A DNA stretch of 9,313 nt, taken from assembly GCA_003164255.1 (NCBI GenBank), contig PLST01000461.1, positions 45,337 through 54,649 on the forward strand. Reading direction: 5' to 3'. The translations under genes and the position numbers were made by a program. Below, piece after piece: positions 6,479-9,313 of this stretch (positions within the stretch are counted from its first letter, which is position 1; the number at the start of each line of letters is the position of its first letter). The DNA is from Acidobacteriaceae bacterium (GTDB lineage: Bacteria; Acidobacteriota; Terriglobia; Terriglobales; Acidobacteriaceae). Below the pieces are notes generated by a model. It searched no databases. It was not told where the DNA came from and saw only the letters and a list, made by a program, of their open reading frames with translations.

Positions 6479-7291
6479 CTAGCTGACATTGCCCTCGAAG
6501 TAACGCTCGTGGCTGGCGCGAATGATCTGCTGTGCTGCGTCCCGGTCTTTCCAGCCCAGTACCTGGGTCCGCTTACCTTGCCTGAACTTCTCGAAGGTTG
6601 CTAGTACTTCCTCGCTGTAGTCGGGTGCAGGGTAATATTTGCCGACCGTAATACGCTTTCCTTCTATAAGAAGTGAGTATCTGATTCCGCCGAGATTGTC
6701 TCTGAGCTTCTTCGTTTCGGCAACGAGCGCGGTGAAATCAGCCGACTCAGTGTAACTCGTCAGGAATTCGCGAAAGCAAAGGAAGCCGCGCGAGCCGAGG
6801 GCGGCGGGAGCCAGATCGTGCGCCAGGCACATGAGACCGCAGCAATAGATCTCTACAGCATTCAGGAAGAGTGCTTGCTTTTGGTATTTGTAGTAGAGTT
6901 TCTCCGCCAGTGCGAGGCAGGCCCGCATCTTCCTCATTTCATCGGCGAACGAGCGAATGTATTCAATGAGCGCAGGGTCTTCAAGATCGCGCAAAACATT
7001 CTGACGGTATTGAATGGCCTCGATACTCTTTAACGGAGCGTAGAAGAAGGGCTTCAGATTGTATTCGTCCCGGCCGGCCGTTATCGACTCGACAATCTGG
7101 TCAAGGTTCAGATCAGTAAAGAACTCGTGTGGTTCCTTGCAGTCAAGCTCTGCTCCGGTATCGCAATCATCGAATAGGATGCTGAGAAAGACACCTGAAC
7201 CGGCGGTTCTCTGGCGAAGAACCGGCGCCTGGAGCTCGTTGTTCTGCGTGTCACTGTGGAGAATCGAAGATTGTGCGGTCTGAGATGGCAC
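6479..7291 (-). CDS. MutS-like protein, N-terminal core only, without the ATPase domain
   Basis: The 270-aa product resembles the N-terminal half (connector/core, lever region) of an uncharacterised group of MutS-family proteins. Family-like stretches are 'FFTDLNLDQIVESIT' (57-71), 'IEAIQYRQNVLRDLEDP' (90-106) and 'GKYYPAPDYSEEVLATFEKF' (217-236). In full-length members an ATP-binding half with a Walker A near TGPNxxGKS would follow. Here the similarity stops after 'FEKFRQG' and the protein ends 31 residues later at TAG 6481-6479. No Walker motif occurs, and I found no continuation in the other frames just downstream. The protein therefore cannot hydrolyse ATP as MutS does. It may be a DNA- or protein-binding remnant, or a subunit working with the ATPase encoded next to it. 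The start is GTG 7291, chosen because GGAGGAG (7304-7298) lies 6 bases upstream. Confidence 0.7.
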   Translation of the reverse strand: MPSQTAQSSILHSDTQNNELQAPVLRQRTAGSGVFLSILFDDCDTGAELDCKEPHEFFTDLNLDQIVESITAGRDEYNLKPFFYAPLKSIEAIQYRQNVLRDLEDPALIEYIRSFADEMRKMRACLALAEKLYYKYQKQALFLNAVEIYCCGLMCLAHDLAPAALGSRGFLCFREFLTSYTESADFTALVAETKKLRDNLGGIRYSLLIEGKRITVGKYYPAPDYSEEVLATFEKFRQGKRTQVLGWKDRDAAQQIIRASHERYFEGNVS

Positions 7292-7477
7292 GGTTGGCTC
7301 CTCCGAGTTCTAGCCTCGTAGGAGTCATCTTCCCCTCGGGAAAGGGGCATTTAGAGTGGACTCCAACACCCGCCGATGATCAGGGTTCCCGGTTTCCTTG
7401 CATGCCTGTCATGCCTCCGGTGTCCTTCCCTTGAGACTCTTGCGCCACACTACCTTCCCATTGCGCAATGAATGGGA
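7292..7477. other. Gap between the 584-aa GTPase and MutS-like genes, with inverted repeats
   Basis: This 186-bp stretch has no credible gene. Right after the GTPase stop, TCCCATT (7456-7462) and AATGGGA (7471-7477) form an inverted repeat overlapping a perfect 12-base palindrome, CATTGCGCAATG (7459-7470). There is no T tract on the minus strand, so it is a poor intrinsic terminator and the genes could still be one transcript. Nearer the MutS-like start, CCCCT...AGGGG (about 7333-7348) can form a short hairpin in the leader. I see no clear promoter. Confidence 0.45.
7298..7304 (-). promoter_or_regulatory. Ribosome binding site of the MutS-like gene
   Basis: On the minus strand GGAGGAG stands 6 bases before GTG 7291-7289. 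It is a strong site that supports the non-ATG start. Confidence 0.7.
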
Positions 7478-9232
7478 TTAGACGAGTGCCGAAACGTCCC
7501 GTTCCAATCCGTTGAGCCGTTCAATTGCCGACTGTACGGCGGGAGTTCCTTCTTCTTTAACTTTCCGTGCCCGGTCAAGTGCCTGTACTGCAATGCGGCT
7601 GATTTCATGCAGCAGTTTGCGGATCTCGATCTGCAAGCGGTCCCGGCTTTCCTGAATGCGATTGAGAACATCGTTTTGTACGCGCGCGCTGTTAATTTCC
7701 AAAAGATACCGCAGAAACTCGCGAGCTTCGTTTGTGATTACTCTGCGTGCACCCACAAGCGGCAAAAAAACGTCGGCGAGCCAGCGCAAAGGCGATGGGG
7801 GATCAGCTGTGCTGAGAAATTTCTCGAAAGTGAAACTTGAACGCACGCGGAAGCCTTCCTCAGGATCGAGCGCATGGGGCATTCGCGTCAGTTCACTAAG
7901 GCCCGCATCCACCAGCTTTTTCAGAAAGCTGTTTCCCATCTCCACAAATCGAAAGGCCACGGCGCGATATTGGCGCTCGCCCTCTTCCTGCTCAGGTTTG
8001 AGCCAAGGCATTACCCTGCGGCGCGAGATCTCCTGGACGAGGTGCATCACTCGGCGTCGATAGTGCGGGCCAAAGCCGAGGGGCACGGATGGCAATTCCT
8101 CACCAAATTCCGTTTCAGATTCTGTCCACGCGGAAGCGAAGAACCGCTTGTGCCTTTCACCGAAGAGGTCCGAAATCCGGTGCAGCTCCGCCATAAAGAG
8201 GTAATCCAACTCGCGCATGGAGCGCTCAGCTTCGTTGATGGTTTCCCTCATGAGCTCGATTCGCCGTTCGGATTCTTCGATGGGCCGCTGGAGCGCATCT
8301 CGGTCCTCGCTGATGATAGCCAGCAGTTGTTCGCTTAAGCGCTGGAGGCCCCGGTCGCATGCGGCGTGAACGAGATTTCTGCCCGAGTCTTCAACGAGGC
8401 AATGCAAACTCGCCAGCAGTTTGTCCCAATCCCGCAACGGACCGCGGTCTTCCATCCGCTCGGCGGCACTCACCTCAAAGACCTCGCCCATCTGGCGATG
8501 CAGCTGCTTTTCCAGAATTTCGCGCGTGAACTTAGCCGCCGCCGCCCGCTCCGGATCGGTGGTGCGGTCGGCCTTGTTGATCACCAGGATTAGATCCTGA
8601 ACTTCTTTGCCAACTGCTTCCACCAGCGTCAACTCCTCGCCCGCAATTGGCGGATCGGCTCCGACCACAACCAATGCTGCATCAATGTGAGGAATGAACG
8701 CCTGCGTGGTTGCCGTATTTCCAGTGAAGACCGAACCCAAACCCGGCGTATCCACAAAACACATACCCGAGGACAACAAAGGGCTGGGCACGAAGACTTC
8801 CGCTCCCTCCACGGCCTTTGTGTTTTCGGGATTCAGCTCTTCGGTCACGTATTCCTTCAAGTCGATCATGGCAATGTCCCGCCAGGCCCCGTCTCGCATG
8901 CGAACGCGCGCATGAACTTCGTCGCCAAACCGAATCACGGTAGGCACCGCCGTGACCGGAATAAACCCGGTCGGAACAACTTCGTGGCCGACAAGAGCGT
9001 TGAGCAGGGTCGATTTGCCTCGCTTGAATTGACCGACACAGGCTACATAGAAACGCCCTTCGGAGACCCGCGCTGCAAGCTCACGTGCTTCCTCGGCGAC
9101 AGGCTCAGTTCCAAGTTCCTGAGCCAGTCTGCCGAGTCGCAACAGACGGGAGGCGCCATCCATATTTACGGATGTCTCAGTCGGAAGGCTGCCGTAATCT
9201 TGCACTGTCGAACTGCTCTTATATTCCTGCAT
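7478..9232 (-). CDS. Dynamin-like GTPase, full length, with helical stalk
   Basis: The 584-aa product is a bacterial dynamin-superfamily protein, a GTPase expected to oligomerise and remodel or tether membranes. Motifs are the P-loop 'GQFKRGKST' (residues 67-75), G2 threonine in 'IPVTAVPTV' (91-99), G3 'DTPGLGS' (161-167) and G4 'NKAD' (219-222). From about residue 285 the protein is almost all helical, with heptad-like charged stretches (310-360, 520-580) that fit the neck and trunk. A hydrophobic patch 'WLADVFLPLVG' (484-494) between the helical arms could be the membrane-contacting paddle. No true transmembrane segment is seen, so it is probably peripheral. The length is typical of compact bacterial members. 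ATG 9232 follows an AAGGG about 10 bases upstream; Met24 is another possible start. It is the first visible gene of the minus-strand cluster and is paralogous to the GTPase at 3919-4818. Confidence 0.9.
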   Translation of the reverse strand: MQEYKSSSTVQDYGSLPTETSVNMDGASRLLRLGRLAQELGTEPVAEEARELAARVSEGRFYVACVGQFKRGKSTLLNALVGHEVVPTGFIPVTAVPTVIRFGDEVHARVRMRDGAWRDIAMIDLKEYVTEELNPENTKAVEGAEVFVPSPLLSSGMCFVDTPGLGSVFTGNTATTQAFIPHIDAALVVVGADPPIAGEELTLVEAVGKEVQDLILVINKADRTTDPERAAAAKFTREILEKQLHRQMGEVFEVSAAERMEDRGPLRDWDKLLASLHCLVEDSGRNLVHAACDRGLQRLSEQLLAIISEDRDALQRPIEESERRIELMRETINEAERSMRELDYLFMAELHRISDLFGERHKRFFASAWTESETEFGEELPSVPLGFGPHYRRRVMHLVQEISRRRVMPWLKPEQEEGERQYRAVAFRFVEMGNSFLKKLVDAGLSELTRMPHALDPEEGFRVRSSFTFEKFLSTADPPSPLRWLADVFLPLVGARRVITNEAREFLRYLLEINSARVQNDVLNRIQESRDRLQIEIRKLLHEISRIAVQALDRARKVKEEGTPAVQSAIERLNGLERDVSALV

Positions 9233-9313
9233 CTGTTATTACCCTTGCGACCGAATACCTTCTGGGCTGCTCTGTAATTCGTCCATCCGGGTCCTGTTAG
9301 GCCTTCGTCGGTT

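Noticed and set aside
7472..9277. Several plus-strand open frames opposite the 584-aa GTPase
   Set aside because: They lie opposite a clear protein with all GTPase motifs and show no family-like sequence.

Overview
The window looks like chromosomal DNA from a free-living Gram-negative bacterium of moderately high GC. An Acidobacteriota-like host is my best guess but is not proven. It rests on a MacB-type permease, a secreted GH27 glycosidase with a small N-terminal beta domain, Gly/Pro-rich linkers in neighbouring secreted proteins, and a short 'SGNxSAAKQDF' repeat protein of a kind I associate with acidobacterial genomes. I see no rRNA, tRNA, CRISPR array, transposase or attachment site.

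Left part (1-2902, + strand). The 3' end of a MacB/FtsX-type ABC permease enters from outside the window. It is followed by a secreted alpha-galactosidase-like GH27 enzyme (452-2173) and a small secreted protein of unknown function (2243-2902). The last two are 69 bp apart and probably co-transcribed. A perfect 8-bp inverted repeat at 2959-2984 may end that unit.

Middle (2903-3918). About 380 bp without a convincing gene hold several inverted repeats, including a nested set at 3003-3116 that could fold as a branched RNA. A minus-strand repeat-protein gene follows. It is interrupted by an amber codon at 3696-3698; the first of its three alpha-helical repeats lies upstream of that stop, in the same frame.

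Right part (3919-9232). Four genes may form one functional cluster. On the + strand is a dynamin-like GTPase whose sensible product (about 569 aa) is split over three reading frames by two compensating single-base shifts. After the GTPase domain it carries two CxxC...CxxH modules instead of a normal stalk. Converging on it from the right are three minus-strand genes: an intact 584-aa dynamin-like GTPase (9232-7478), a protein matching the N-terminal core of MutS-like proteins but lacking the ATPase domain (7291-6479), and a small STAND/AAA_16-like P-loop ATPase (6451-5705). Paired bacterial dynamin-like proteins are known to work as hetero-oligomers on membranes. The combination with an ATPase-less MutS core and a small ATPase is the most unusual feature here and could be an undescribed membrane-stress or defence module; that function is inference. 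The frameshifts, the amber codon and the truncated MutS homologue also leave open that the region is decaying or that the sequence contains errors.
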